49,576 nucleotides of DNA from Fimbriiglobus sp. (GCA_025351325.1 JANXWE010000140.1:1-49576); one strand, 5' to 3'; counted from the first letter of the stretch, positions 17,021 to 25,559 are shown. The notes: generated by a model not told the origin, from the sequence alone. A program made the numbers and translations.

Positions 17021-17674
17021 ATGCTGCAAATTCATGCCATCGAGTCGATGCCCTTCGCCGAGAACTCGTACATCGTCTGGCGCACCGGCCAACGCGAGGC
17101 GTTCGTCATCGACCCCGGATTTGAACCGGAGTTGATCCTCGACTTCCTCAAAGCGAAGTCGCTGGTCGTCGTGGGGATCGTCAACACACACGGCCATGTC
17201 GATCACATTGCGGGAAACGCCGCGCTGAAAGAGGCCTTCCCCGAGGCGCCGATCCTCATTGGTGAGCACGAAGCCGAATTCTTAACGGACGCTCAAGTGA
17301 ATATGAGCGCGAAGTACGGCGTCGCGGTGGTTAGCCCGCCGGCGGATCGGCTCGTGAAGGATGGCGAAACGATCACCGTCGCCGGGATCGCGCTCGATGT
17401 GCGTGAGATCCCCGGCCACTCGCCTGGGCACGTGGTCTATGTGATTCACGAAATGAATCCCAAGTGGGTTCTCGGCGGCGATGTCTTGTTCGAAGGGAGC
17501 GTTGGCCGCACCGACTTTCCCGGCGGCAGCTTCACCACCCTCAAAGCGGGCATCGAAGCCAAACTCTGGCCCCTGCCGAACGACACGCGAATCTTCCCCG
17601 GCCACGGCTCGTCGACGACGATTGGAATTGAGAAGCAGACGAACCCCTATGTGGGTTTGGAATCGGAAGATTGA
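17021..17674 (+). CDS. MBL-fold metallo-hydrolase (glyoxalase II-like)
   Basis: The 217-residue protein has the full metallo-beta-lactamase metal site: NTHGHVDHIAGN (H57, H59, D61, H62), HSPGHVVYVIHE, GGDVLFEGSVGRTDF and FPGHGSSTTIGIE. The GRTDFPGG segment and the short length match small glyoxalase II-like thioesterases rather than beta-lactamases. Likely substrates are glutathione- or other thiol-esters, but this is not settled by sequence. It is divergent from the zinc-ribbon gene. A TTGACA at 16987 lies upstream but has no convincing -10. Confidence 0.88.
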   Translation: MLQIHAIESMPFAENSYIVWRTGQREAFVIDPGFEPELILDFLKAKSLVVVGIVNTHGHVDHIAGNAALKEAFPEAPILIGEHEAEFLTDAQVNMSAKYGVAVVSPPADRLVKDGETITVAGIALDVREIPGHSPGHVVYVIHEMNPKWVLGGDVLFEGSVGRTDFPGGSFTTLKAGIEAKLWPLPNDTRIFPGHGSSTTIGIEKQTNPYVGLESED

Positions 17675-17688
17675 AGCGGGGGGGTGTC

Positions 17689-18495
17689 TTATGCCTTTCC
17701 CAATATCAGATCGACCACCCAGCAACCGCGGACATGCTCGCCCGGTTGCCGGCAGTGCAGTAGCACATCCGCGTTCGTACATCCGACTTCGCCCAACGCA
17801 TCCGCGAGAGTTGGTAATCGGTCGAAAGTATGCTCTTGGTAGATAGATGAAGCGATGGATAGGACGGTGGGAGTGAGCCATGCGGGATCGGCGACAACGG
17901 GTCGGAAAGGGTTACCGATGATGCAATGGATAAATTTCACTAATGAACCGAGACCATCTCGCAACGATTGAGCCGATTCCATTTCCAAAGTTTCTGAATC
18001 CGACGCCGAATCATTTGCGCCTGTTCCAGTGCATGTGATGCTATTTCTCCCGAGCAATTCGGAATACTTGCGCGAATAGGCCACTAATAAGAGCCGGCCT
18101 TTCCTGTTGCTTGAGTGCTTCCCGAATAACTTTAACATTGGCCTCGTATCGGTCGCCCCTAGCCACTCCGCTTCTGTCATCGTCGGACTTCCGCCGAATG
18201 ATTGACGAGACTTCAAACCCGATGTGCCCCGTTTGTGGTGCCAGACGGACAAGATCCGGATGTGATCCGACTTGATGCAGTAGTTAATGGAAAATGGAAA
18301 CTGACCTACCGGTGCTTGGCGGATGGTGGCACTCGCCAATGCGTATTGCGAAGGATCGGCTTGAATTTCGGAGATCGCTTTTCCGATCTCGTCGAGGAAT
18401 TCCTTGCCCAGCTCGAATAGCCGAGTTTGGTATCGACGGAAGTCGTAATCCGCTTCCAACCAAAAGCATCTGTGATAGACAAGCAGCAGCGTCAT
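17689..18495 (-). CDS. ParE/RelE-family toxin fused to a planctomycete-specific C-terminal domain
   Basis: Residues 1-98 are a RelE/ParE-type toxin: LGKEFLDEIGKAISEIQADP, RQAPVGQFPFSINYCI, HIRILSVWHHKR. The upstream gene encodes the matching antitoxin and overlaps it by ATGA, as in many parDE modules. Without a stop the frame then continues into MTEAEWLGATDTRPMLKLF. The rest ends FRPVVADPAWLTPTV, TFDRLPTLADALGEVGC and RGCWVVDLILGK, matching a hypothetical family I recall as abundant in Gemmata-type genomes. The middle of that domain looks shorter than usual. The fusion may be a real 268-residue protein or the result of a lost stop codon and deletion. An internal ATG at MTEAEW (about codon 106) could still start the second part separately. 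Confidence 0.65.
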   Translation of the reverse strand: MTLLLVYHRCFWLEADYDFRRYQTRLFELGKEFLDEIGKAISEIQADPSQYALASATIRQAPVGQFPFSINYCIKSDHIRILSVWHHKRGTSGLKSRQSFGGSPTMTEAEWLGATDTRPMLKLFGKHSSNRKGRLLLVAYSRKYSELLGRNSITCTGTGANDSASDSETLEMESAQSLRDGLGSLVKFIHCIIGNPFRPVVADPAWLTPTVLSIASSIYQEHTFDRLPTLADALGEVGCTNADVLLHCRQPGEHVRGCWVVDLILGKA

Positions 18496-18695
18496 TCACC
18501 AGCCTCGATTCGCTCTCGGATCTTTTGCCAGGTCAAACTGAGATCCGGTACATCGACGAGTTCCTGATCGCGTCGGTCGAGTTCCACGGCATCTTCGGCC
18601 GCGAAAGTCGTCGGGACTACTTCTTGGAGTGCAGGATCGACGCGTGCGGCGACTGTCATGCGGTCGATCCCGTGTTCTTTTTTAGCAGTGCTCAT
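18492..18695 (-). CDS. Antitoxin of the ParE-type module
   Basis: This 67-residue protein ends with LSLTWQKIRERIEAGE, the amphipathic tail typical of addiction-module antitoxins. It precedes and overlaps the toxin gene by four bases (ATGA), the standard antitoxin-first order. The start is taken at MSTAKKEHGIDR (18695), which has GGGGA upstream; the longer frame adds 15 residues with no ribosome-binding site. The N-terminal part presumably carries dimer or DNA-binding function, but no clear ribbon-helix-helix was seen. It would neutralise the toxin and may repress the pair. Confidence 0.7.
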   Translation of the reverse strand: MSTAKKEHGIDRMTVAARVDPALQEVVPTTFAAEDAVELDRRDQELVDVPDLSLTWQKIRERIEAGE

Positions 18696-18813
18696 GTTGA
18701 TTCCCCTACAGAGTGTACACGAGTGGCCTGATCGAGACAAATGGAAGGCAACCCGTTGGCGCGCCCCTTCCGCAAGGTTGCGACAATTGTTTCTGGCAAT
18801 TGGCCCTGATTTG

Positions 18814-18960
18814 ATCCGGCGTCACGCCGGATTCTGGGTAGCTCCGGCGTCTTGCCGGTTAGCACTTCGTATCTGAGTGTGCATAATTTTTGTCAGGGTC
18901 TTTTTGAGGGGGAAACCGGCGGGACGCCGATCCTACCTAGGAATCGGCGAGGACGCCGAT
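18814..18960. repeat. Cluster of short GC-rich palindromes
   Basis: Four hairpin units lie within 150 bases: ATCCGGCG-tca-CGCCGGAT (18814-18832), CCGGC-gtctt-GCCGG (18844-18858), CGGCG-gga-CGCCG (18917-18929) and ATCGGCG-agga-CGCCGAT (18943-18960). The right arm of the third and left arm of the fourth can also pair (18925-18949), giving alternative folds. They resemble dispersed palindromic repeats. No ORF is supported here. Confidence 0.6.
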
Positions 18961-18988
18961 CAAAACGGTCAGAACACGTTGGCGTCAC

Positions 18989-19093
18989 GGGTGTACGACA
19001 CGGTTTGGAATAACACGGCGATTGTCGTCGTGTCACTTCGACTCCGGTCGCCCCCGACGCGCAAGGTCAACTCGCAAACCGTGTCGTACACCC
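18989..19093. repeat. 19-bp perfect inverted repeat around a 67-base spacer
   Basis: GGGTGTACGACACGGTTTG at 18989-19007 is repeated exactly as its reverse complement at 19075-19093. The 67-base spacer has no ORF. The pair lies 98 bases before the DUF1501 start, so it could be a transcript hairpin, a binding site pair or the ends of a tiny non-autonomous element. Confidence 0.7.
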
Positions 19094-19190
19094 ACATTCG
19101 TCCCGCGGCTAAATTTTCCATTGCGTCGACCGATGGGTGCGGGTAACCTAATCTTGACCTGCCTGCTCTCTCACGTTCGGAGCCTCACTC

Positions 19191-20675
19191 ATGTTGGCAA
19201 TTCCCGGTTTCACCGCCCACGATACTTGCGATGGCGTTACTCGCCGCGATCTGCTGCGAATCGGCGGTTCGAGCGTGCTCGGCATTTCGCTGGCCAACGT
19301 GCTCGCCCTGCAAGCCGAGGCGAACAATAACGCTCCGGCACCGAAGGGGACACCGGAGACCACCGGCGGCAAAGGCTTCGGGAAAGCGAAGTCGGTGATC
19401 CTGATCTATTTGCAAGGTGGGCCGAGCCAGCTCGACTTGTGGGATCCGAAAGAGAATGTCCCCGATGCGGTGCGGAGCGTCTTCAAGTCGATCCCTACGA
19501 AATTGCCGGGTACCCACGTCACCGAGTTGCTGCCGAAGATCGCCAACGTCCTCGATAAGACGACGCTGATCCGCACCATGAGCTATACGCCCAACGGACT
19601 GTTCAACCACACGGCCGCGATTTACCAAATGCACACCGGCTACACCACCGACAAAGTGTCGCCGTCGGGTCAATTGGAACCCCCGAGTCCGAAGGACTTC
19701 CCGACGCTCGGCTCGAACATCATCAAGTTGAAGCCGCCCGAAGTGGCGATGCTGCCATTCGTGATGATGCCACGGCCGCTGCAAGAGTCGAACGTCGTCG
19801 GCAAAGGTGGCTCCGCTGGATTCCTCGGCAAAGCGTACGACCCGTACTTGCTCTACCCGGCCGGCGATGACACCGACCTGTCGAAGATGGAGAAGATTAA
19901 AGTCGACGATTTGAAACTTCGGGAAGAGCTGTCGTCGGTGCGAATGGAACGCCGGGCGACCCTGCGCGAGACCGTCAGCAAGGGGATGCCGGAAATCGAA
20001 CAGGCCGTGAGCAAGTACGACCTCGATTCGAACTACAGCAAGGCGCTCGGGTTGGTGTTATCGGGCCGTGCCCGCGATTCGTTCGACCTCAAAAAGGAAG
20101 ACGACAAACTGCGCGAGAAGTACGGCAAGAACACCTTCGGCCAGTGCTGTTTACTGGCCCGGCGGTTGGTGGAAGCCGGCACCCGCTTCGTCGAAGTCAC
20201 CTGGCCGAAAGTGGCCAACTCGGACGCCCACTCGTGGGACGTTCACTCGGGGTTGTCGGATCGGATGAAGAAGCAAGCGGCCCCCCTGCTCGACGCCGGG
20301 GTGTCGGCCCTGATCGAAGACCTCGAAGATCGCGGATTGCTGAAAGAGACGCTCGTGGTGGTGGTCGGCGAATTCGGCCGCAGCCCGCGTCGTGGTGTCA
20401 GCACCTCCGGCAACGGCAACTCGGACGACGGCCGGGATCACTGGCCGTATTGCTACACCGCCATGATCGCCGGTGCCGGCATCAAACGGGGGTATGTCCA
20501 CGGCAAGTCGGACAAAACCGCCAGTGCCCCGACCGAGCACCCGGTTCACCCGACGGAGTTGCTCGCCACGATCTACCACAGCGTCGGCATCAAGCCGGAC
20601 ACGATCGTGTTCAACCACTTGAATCAGCCCCGGGAACTGGTGAAGGGCGAGGCGGTGACGGCGCTGCTTTCGTAG
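19191..20675 (+). CDS. DUF1501 domain-containing protein (Tat-exported, sulfatase-like fold)
   Basis: The 494-residue protein has a twin-arginine signal ([19 protein letters not shown], residues about 16-35), so it should be exported folded. The DUF1501 body follows: [52 protein letters not shown], and later [22 protein letters not shown] and [19 protein letters not shown]. The fold is related to alkaline phosphatase/sulfatase enzymes. Paralogues are very numerous in planctomycetes and are usually paired with a DUF1553/DUF1549 cytochrome-like gene; none is adjacent here. The substrate is unknown. Confidence 0.92.
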   Translation: MLAIPGFTAHDTCDGVTRRDLLRIGGSSVLGISLANVLALQAEANNNAPAPKGTPETTGGKGFGKAKSVILIYLQGGPSQLDLWDPKENVPDAVRSVFKSIPTKLPGTHVTELLPKIANVLDKTTLIRTMSYTPNGLFNHTAAIYQMHTGYTTDKVSPSGQLEPPSPKDFPTLGSNIIKLKPPEVAMLPFVMMPRPLQESNVVGKGGSAGFLGKAYDPYLLYPAGDDTDLSKMEKIKVDDLKLREELSSVRMERRATLRETVSKGMPEIEQAVSKYDLDSNYSKALGLVLSGRARDSFDLKKEDDKLREKYGKNTFGQCCLLARRLVEAGTRFVEVTWPKVANSDAHSWDVHSGLSDRMKKQAAPLLDAGVSALIEDLEDRGLLKETLVVVVGEFGRSPRRGVSTSGNGNSDDGRDHWPYCYTAMIAGAGIKRGYVHGKSDKTASAPTEHPVHPTELLATIYHSVGIKPDTIVFNHLNQPRELVKGEAVTALLS

Positions 20676-20698
20676 ACGGGGGTGGGAAGTTGAAATGA

Positions 20699-20720
20699 AC
20701 ACCGGCCGGGAGGCCGGTGT
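20699..20720 (+). terminator. 9-bp hairpin with GGGA loop after the DUF1501 gene
   Basis: ACACCGGCC and GGCCGGTGT form a perfect 9-bp stem around GGGA, a GNRA-type tetraloop, 23 bases after the DUF1501 stop. No U-run follows, so it may be a dispersed palindrome rather than a true terminator. Confidence 0.45.
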
Positions 20721-20762
20721 CTGCGGTTGGTAGCCCACTGGAATGGATATTATGGTGGAGGA

Positions 20763-21059
20763 ATGAGTCAGCCGATTCGATATGTCGACCCTGGCGAGCT
20801 TCGCCTTCCTCCAACACGATTGGCCGGTGCCGATCTCTGGGAACTGCACCAACAGATTCGCCGGTATGGTTCCTCCCAAGTTGGCATGCCACCGATACTC
20901 GTATACGAAGATCCGGATGGCGTCCTTGAAATTCTCGACGGTGTCACACGGGCAACGCGAATTGCGAAGTTGGGTTTGGGAGACAATGTGCCAATAGTAG
21001 TCATCGGGTATTTTCGTCGAAGCCGGGCCAATTCTCCATTTGTCAGAGATCATCTATGA
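20763..21059 (+). CDS. ParB-like hypothetical protein, first gene of a two-gene module
   Basis: The 98-residue protein starts MSQPIRYVDPGELRLPPTR and contains the pattern GMPPILVYEDPDGVLEILDG followed by VTRATRIAKLG. This resembles the ParB/Srx-like fold, where a GxxRxxA segment binds nucleotide (here DGVTRATRIA). A GGAGGA almost abuts the ATG; a TTG at 20727 would extend the protein by 12 residues but has no support. Its stop overlaps the start of the next gene (ATGA at 21056). I recall similar pairs in other Gemmata-type genomes, without an assigned function. The ParB comparison is tentative. Confidence 0.65.
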   Translation: MSQPIRYVDPGELRLPPTRLAGADLWELHQQIRRYGSSQVGMPPILVYEDPDGVLEILDGVTRATRIAKLGLGDNVPIVVIGYFRRSRANSPFVRDHL

Positions 21060-21292
21060 ACCCCCAAGAAACTCGAACTGAACTTTTCTCGGCGTTGCGA
21101 GCGCTGGCTGAAATCGTTCCAGAAATGCGAGCGGGCCAAATCATGGCCGCGCTCGGCGAGCTTTGCGCCGACATGCACGGGCGCGGTCTTTGGGACGCCG
21201 AAGATGCGCAAGTGCTGGAAGCGATCTGGAAGTTCCGTCGTGATGTAGAGGGAACGCCAAGCGGATCGAATCGACAATTGGCGGCTTTGTGA
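21056..21292 (+). CDS. Small helical hypothetical protein, second gene of the module
   Basis: This 78-residue protein is predicted to be all-helical, with LFSALRALAEIVPEMRAGQI, MAALGELCADMHGRGLWDAE and DAQVLEAIWKFRRDVEG. It has no signal peptide or membrane segment. The four-base overlap with the ParB-like gene implies translational coupling and a fixed ratio of the two products, as in toxin-antitoxin or regulator-partner pairs. No database family is recognised with confidence. A ParE-type toxin-antitoxin pair follows within 100 bases but appears to be a separate unit. Confidence 0.62.
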   Translation: MNPQETRTELFSALRALAEIVPEMRAGQIMAALGELCADMHGRGLWDAEDAQVLEAIWKFRRDVEGTPSGSNRQLAAL

Positions 21293-21384
21293 ATGGGAGT
21301 GCTTCGGCTGGTATCCCGTGGGAACAAGTTCGACAGATGCGGTAAGATATCCCGTGTGGCTTGACCAAGAATCGAGGAACCCTC

Positions 21385-21615
21385 ATGACACCGACGCTAG
21401 AATCTCTTGGCTTGGATCAGCTCTCTCGTGCTGACCGTGTCGCTGTAGCGAATGCCTTATTGGAAAGCGTCACGGCGGAGCTACCTCCTATGCCGATTTC
21501 CGAAGGACTGCGGCAAGAACTGTCGCGTCGGATTGATGATGACGATGCCAATCCGGACGATGTGATCCCGTGGGAAGAAGTGAAGGCCCAAGCCCGAGCC
21601 AGGCGGGGGAAATGA
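21385..21615 (+). CDS. Addiction-module antitoxin (PF09720-like)
   Basis: The 76-residue protein matches the putative addiction-module component family: LDQLSRADRVAVANALLESV near the N-terminus, ELSRRIDDDDANPDDVIPWE in the middle, and a basic end (EVKAQARARRGK). These proteins neutralise a ParE-type toxin encoded just downstream. The start at MTPTLESLG is chosen because GAGGA precedes it by seven bases; the longer frame adds eight residues. The stop overlaps the toxin start (ATGA). Confidence 0.85.
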   Translation: MTPTLESLGLDQLSRADRVAVANALLESVTAELPPMPISEGLRQELSRRIDDDDANPDDVIPWEEVKAQARARRGK

Positions 21616-21908
21616 TGCTCCCGGTCATATACCGCGGCATTGCCCGCATCGAGTTCGATGAATCGATTGACTGGTACGATGTCCAACGCGACGGTCTCGG
21701 GGAAGAGTTTGAATCGGAAATCCAACGTGCCATTGAAGGAATCGCTACCCACCCACGCCGTTTTCCGATTGTCGAACGTGATGTTCGACAATCTCCAGTC
21801 GATCGGTTCCCCTTTTGCATTTACTACCGCATCCGTTCTGGACGGATCGTCGTGATTTCCGTCTTCCACAACTCCCGTGATCCAGCCGAATGGCAGGGGC
21901 GATCCTGA
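21612..21908 (+). CDS. ParE-family toxin
   Basis: The 98-residue protein has the RelE/ParE fold pattern: IARIEFDESIDWYDVQRDGLG, GEEFESEIQRAIEGIATHP, RQSPVDRFPFCIYYRI and RIVVISVFHNSRDPAEW. ParE toxins poison DNA gyrase, while RelE relatives cut mRNA; sequence alone does not say which applies. The start is the ATG in the ATGA overlap with the antitoxin (a second ATG follows directly). It is a paralogue of the toxin part of the fused protein at 17689-18495, sharing LG-EF, R(Q)-P, FPF and the SVxH segments. Confidence 0.86.
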   Translation: MMLPVIYRGIARIEFDESIDWYDVQRDGLGEEFESEIQRAIEGIATHPRRFPIVERDVRQSPVDRFPFCIYYRIRSGRIVVISVFHNSRDPAEWQGRS

Positions 21909-22061
21909 TGCCGTTTCTCCGGTGCGGACACGTCGAAAACAATTTCTCGGTATGTTCGGCCAGTTTTGGATTTGCCAACTCCGTCCCCGGCGCGGTACAT
22001 TACTAGTTGCAGTTTTATTCCAAATCGTTCCCCTCGTGTTCGCGGCGGCTGGGAGACTCCT

Positions 22062-25000
22062 ATGGCCAACGTCAAATTCAAACTCGATTGCCCGAAGTGC
22101 GAGACGGAAATCGTCATCCGCAGCTCGGCCCAGATCGGCCACAAGACGGAATGCCCCAAGTGCAAATACCGTTTCACCGTACCCGACGTCGATGATGAAG
22201 ATGATGAAGACGGCGAGGAAACCCCTAAGGCCAAAGGGAAAAAAGGCCAAAAAGCCAAAAAGGGCGGCAGCAAAGTGCTGATCGGCGTCGTCCTCGGCGT
22301 GCTCGCCTTGGGCGGCCTCGGGCTGGGGGCGTATCTCGTCCTCGGCGGCGAAGAGAAGAAACCCGCCGTCGCGGCGAATCCGGCCGCAAATTCAAGTCAA
22401 CCGAAAACCCCAGCCGTCCCCGATGCGACTGCGGAAGTGCCAGCCGGCACCGGGACAGAACCGCCGATGACCCCCGAAGCCGGGAACGAAGGTGCTGCGG
22501 AAATCAAAAAACCGAAAAAACCTCGACCGAGCGGACTGAAAGAAATCACGAACCTGCTGCCGGGCGAAACGGTCAGCGTTTGGCACCTGCGGATGGACGA
22601 ACTGTCGAAGACGCCGCTGTACGATTCCATGTTCGATAGTTCGATGAAAGAGCTGTTTTTGAAGTCGCTGACATTCGAAGCATCGGACATCGACGAAATC
22701 TTGCATTGTTACGTCGGCACGGAGAAGGAAGCCTTCGCGATCATCCGAACCAAGGGGGTACTCGATACCGACGAATTGACCAAGCGGTTGAAACTCGAAG
22801 TCCCGAAGAACAACGACGTCAAAGGGCGCCAGTTCTACTTGCTGCAATCGAACGCCTTCCTCACCGCCATCGGCAAGTCGCTGTCACTCGGGTTGGTGTT
22901 GGGCGTTGAGAGTCCATCCGCGAAGGCCAAGCCGGTGAAACCCGGTGACGAGCGAAAACTCGCATTCACTATCTACGATTCCCAAACCATCGTGCTGGCC
23001 GACCAGTTCGTGATGGAACGGTTTTTGAGCGATCTCAAAGCGGATGGCCTACCTCCGTTCAAATCGGAGCTCACGCAGCCCAATCCGGCGGCGCCCGAAG
23101 GTGCGAATCCCATGCCGGGTGGTGGCGGTGGAGGCCCTGGCGGTGTTGGCGAAATGCGGGCACCACTCGTTGGTGGCTCTTCCGAAGATGCTCAACAACC
23201 GATGTCCCCTCCAGGGGGACCACCACGGCCGATGGGGCCTCCCGGCGGGTCGATGAGGCCCCCCGGCGCACCGATGGGGCCTCCCGGTAGTGCCGCCCCG
23301 GCGGCTCCGGCTCGTAAAAGTTTCACCTCGAACCCGTATTTCCGCACGATCGACCCGGAGCTGAAAAAGGCACTTAATACTCTCGAAGATGATGACAAAG
23401 ACACGCCGGCTGCGGTGTATGTGCAGAAAGTCGATCAACGCTCGCTGGGTGGTCTCGAAGTCAGCGCGCTCAAACTGCCGCAGGTCGCCGAGAGTGTGCT
23501 GGTGAGCTGGTTGCAACAAGTCAAGGTTTTGGGATTCTCGGTCACCGCGATGAACAAATCGAAGGGGGTCGCCACCGGGTATTTCGAATACCTGACGGAC
23601 GACGATGCTAAGAAGTCGGTGAACGAACACATTCTGCCGGTACTGAACGCTTTGAAACTGCTGTATACGCTCCAACTGCGTGAAAACGTAAATATCCGCG
23701 ATTTGACACAAGGCCAAGGCGGCACCAATCAGCCCGGTGCTCCCATGTTCCCCGGTGGCCCCGGATCGGGTGGTTTCCCTGGCGGCCCTGGTAGTGGCTA
23801 TCCCACAGGCCCTGGTGGCGGCTTCCCCGGTAGCGGTGGTGGGCCTCCCGGTCGGCCGAACGCCCCAAATGCGCCCGGTCGACCGAACGCCCCCGGTGCT
23901 CCAAGTGCTCCGGGTGGTGGAGGCGATAAAGATCCCGGGGCGAAATCATCCAACAACAAAGGCAACGACGACAAAGGTACCGACAGCGAAAATGCCCAGC
24001 AACCGTCGCGTCCACCTGGCTTCCCCGGCAGCGGTGGTGGCCCTCCAGGGGGCGGCTACCCCACCGGCCCTCCCGGTGGCCCTGGCGGCGGATTCCCCGG
24101 TAGCGGCGGCGGACCTCCGGGTGGCTTCCCGGGTAGCGGTGGAGGCCCTCCGGGCTTCCCCGGTGCCCCAGGCAATCCTCCCGGCACCGAAGCTCCGGCC
24201 GGCTCCCACATCGACGTGACGGTGTCCGACACGGTGGTGTCTGTCCAGTTCGAACTCGATTGGCAAGAGAACACGTACCGGACGATTGTGGTACCGGGTC
24301 TGGGTCGCATCACGGGGCAGATCAAGGGCCGCATGACGGTTCTGTCCGGCGACAACGACGCATTCAGCTTGGCCAACGCACTCAAGACGAATCTGAAAGA
24401 TAAAGGGACGTTTCCGGTTGGGGCACTCGAACGCGAAGTGCGGGTGGAGCGGTACAGTTTGCCGTACCCGCCCGAACAGCGGGTCAGCCTCTTTGCGGAA
24501 TTGCTGCCGTACCTCGGCAAAGCCGGACTCCGGACGAGCATCCAAGATAAGAAAGTCGCTTGGTACGCCCCGGAGAACCTCGCCGCTGCGGAAACTTGGG
24601 TTCCCGAATTCTTGGTTCCCTACTACGAACCGAGCGCTTGGCGTGCCACGCACGAACTCGCCGAAGGTAAGAGTTTGGGTGCCACCAACTTTGTCGGTAT
24701 CGCCGGCTTGGGTCTGGATGCGGCCCGGTACGATCCGAAGAATCCGGCCACGATGAAGAAGCTCGGCATGTTCGGCTACGATTGGACTTCCAAGCCCGCC
24801 GACGTGACCGATGGATTGTCGAACACCATCGCCATGATGCAAGTGCCACCCGGCTACCAGCGGCCTTGGATTGTCGGGGGTGGTGCCACCATCGCCGGGA
24901 TCGACGACCGGGCCGAGAAACCACTCCAAAACTATGTGACCAAGTTGCCGAGCGGCGTTCGTGGCACAACCGTGCTAATGGGCGACGGCTCGGTACGGAC

Positions 25001-25559
25001 CATCCGAGATAATATGGATCCGGCTCTGTTCAAAGCCATGGTGACTCGCGCCGGCGGAGAATCGCTCGACGATCTCGACAAAGTCGCGCCGAAGAGTGTT
25101 CCGACGAACAAACCGACCGAATTGAGCACCACTCCAGCGGCGAGCAGTGTGAAAGCCCCGGAGATTTCCAAAGAGATCGACCTAGCGGAGTTAAAGAAGT
25201 TGCAAGGGAAGTGGGTCGCCGTGGTCGCCATGCAGGGCGGGCTCGCGGCGCCACCGGACGAACTCAAAAAGTTGAAGATCACCTGCACCATCACGGGCAC
25301 GAAACTCTCGCTGACCGCTGCGGGACGCCAAGAAACGGGCGACATTCTCAAGATCGAAGCGACCGCCAGCCCCAAAATCATGGAATGGCAATTGACGAAA
25401 AGCCAAAAGCTCGTCCGCGAGGTCATGTCTTACGAATTCGAGGGTTCACGCCTGAAGATGCGAAGCACGAAGGAGGGCATCGTCCGCCCGACCTCGGTTG
25501 CGAAACCGACGGGCGACGAGAAGGATGCCGAGTATCTGGAACTCGAGAAAGCCGAGTGA
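22062..25559 (+). CDS. Multidomain membrane protein: zinc ribbon, Pro-Gly-rich repeats, DUF1559-like and TIGR03067-like C-terminus
   Basis: The 1165-residue protein starts MANVKFKLDCPKC with a zinc ribbon (CPKC at 10-13, CPKC at 31-34). An acidic and lysine-rich linker leads to one transmembrane helix at about 71-95, placing the rest outside. Residues about 345-420 and 555-710 are low-complexity proline/glycine repeats of the FPGSGGGPPG type. Residues about 800-990 match the end of DUF1559 proteins (DGLSNTIAMMQ; VLMGDGSVRTIRDN), but without the prepilin N-terminus. The last 120 residues (LKKLQGKWVAVVAMQGG) look like a TIGR03067 domain, a planctomycete module of unknown function. The ATG at 22062 is used because the zinc ribbon begins there; the upstream in-frame extension looks random. 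Its role is unknown. Confidence 0.82.
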   Translation: MANVKFKLDCPKCETEIVIRSSAQIGHKTECPKCKYRFTVPDVDDEDDEDGEETPKAKGKKGQKAKKGGSKVLIGVVLGVLALGGLGLGAYLVLGGEEKKPAVAANPAANSSQPKTPAVPDATAEVPAGTGTEPPMTPEAGNEGAAEIKKPKKPRPSGLKEITNLLPGETVSVWHLRMDELSKTPLYDSMFDSSMKELFLKSLTFEASDIDEILHCYVGTEKEAFAIIRTKGVLDTDELTKRLKLEVPKNNDVKGRQFYLLQSNAFLTAIGKSLSLGLVLGVESPSAKAKPVKPGDERKLAFTIYDSQTIVLADQFVMERFLSDLKADGLPPFKSELTQPNPAAPEGANPMPGGGGGGPGGVGEMRAPLVGGSSEDAQQPMSPPGGPPRPMGPPGGSMRPPGAPMGPPGSAAPAAPARKSFTSNPYFRTIDPELKKALNTLEDDDKDTPAAVYVQKVDQRSLGGLEVSALKLPQVAESVLVSWLQQVKVLGFSVTAMNKSKGVATGYFEYLTDDDAKKSVNEHILPVLNALKLLYTLQLRENVNIRDLTQGQGGTNQPGAPMFPGGPGSGGFPGGPGSGYPTGPGGGFPGSGGGPPGRPNAPNAPGRPNAPGAPSAPGGGGDKDPGAKSSNNKGNDDKGTDSENAQQPSRPPGFPGSGGGPPGGGYPTGPPGGPGGGFPGSGGGPPGGFPGSGGGPPGFPGAPGNPPGTEAPAGSHIDVTVSDTVVSVQFELDWQENTYRTIVVPGLGRITGQIKGRMTVLSGDNDAFSLANALKTNLKDKGTFPVGALEREVRVERYSLPYPPEQRVSLFAELLPYLGKAGLRTSIQDKKVAWYAPENLAAAETWVPEFLVPYYEPSAWRATHELAEGKSLGATNFVGIAGLGLDAARYDPKNPATMKKLGMFGYDWTSKPADVTDGLSNTIAMMQVPPGYQRPWIVGGGATIAGIDDRAEKPLQNYVTKLPSGVRGTTVLMGDGSVRTIRDNMDPALFKAMVTRAGGESLDDLDKVAPKSVPTNKPTELSTTPAASSVKAPEISKEIDLAELKKLQGKWVAVVAMQGGLAAPPDELKKLKITCTITGTKLSLTAAGRQETGDILKIEATASPKIMEWQLTKSQKLVREVMSYEFEGSRLKMRSTKEGIVRPTSVAKPTGDEKDAEYLELEKAE

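Noticed and set aside
23100-24200. Possible CRISPR or tandem DNA array in the repetitive stretch
   Set aside because: The repetition is at the protein level (Pro-Gly codons) within an open frame, with irregular unit length and no spacers.
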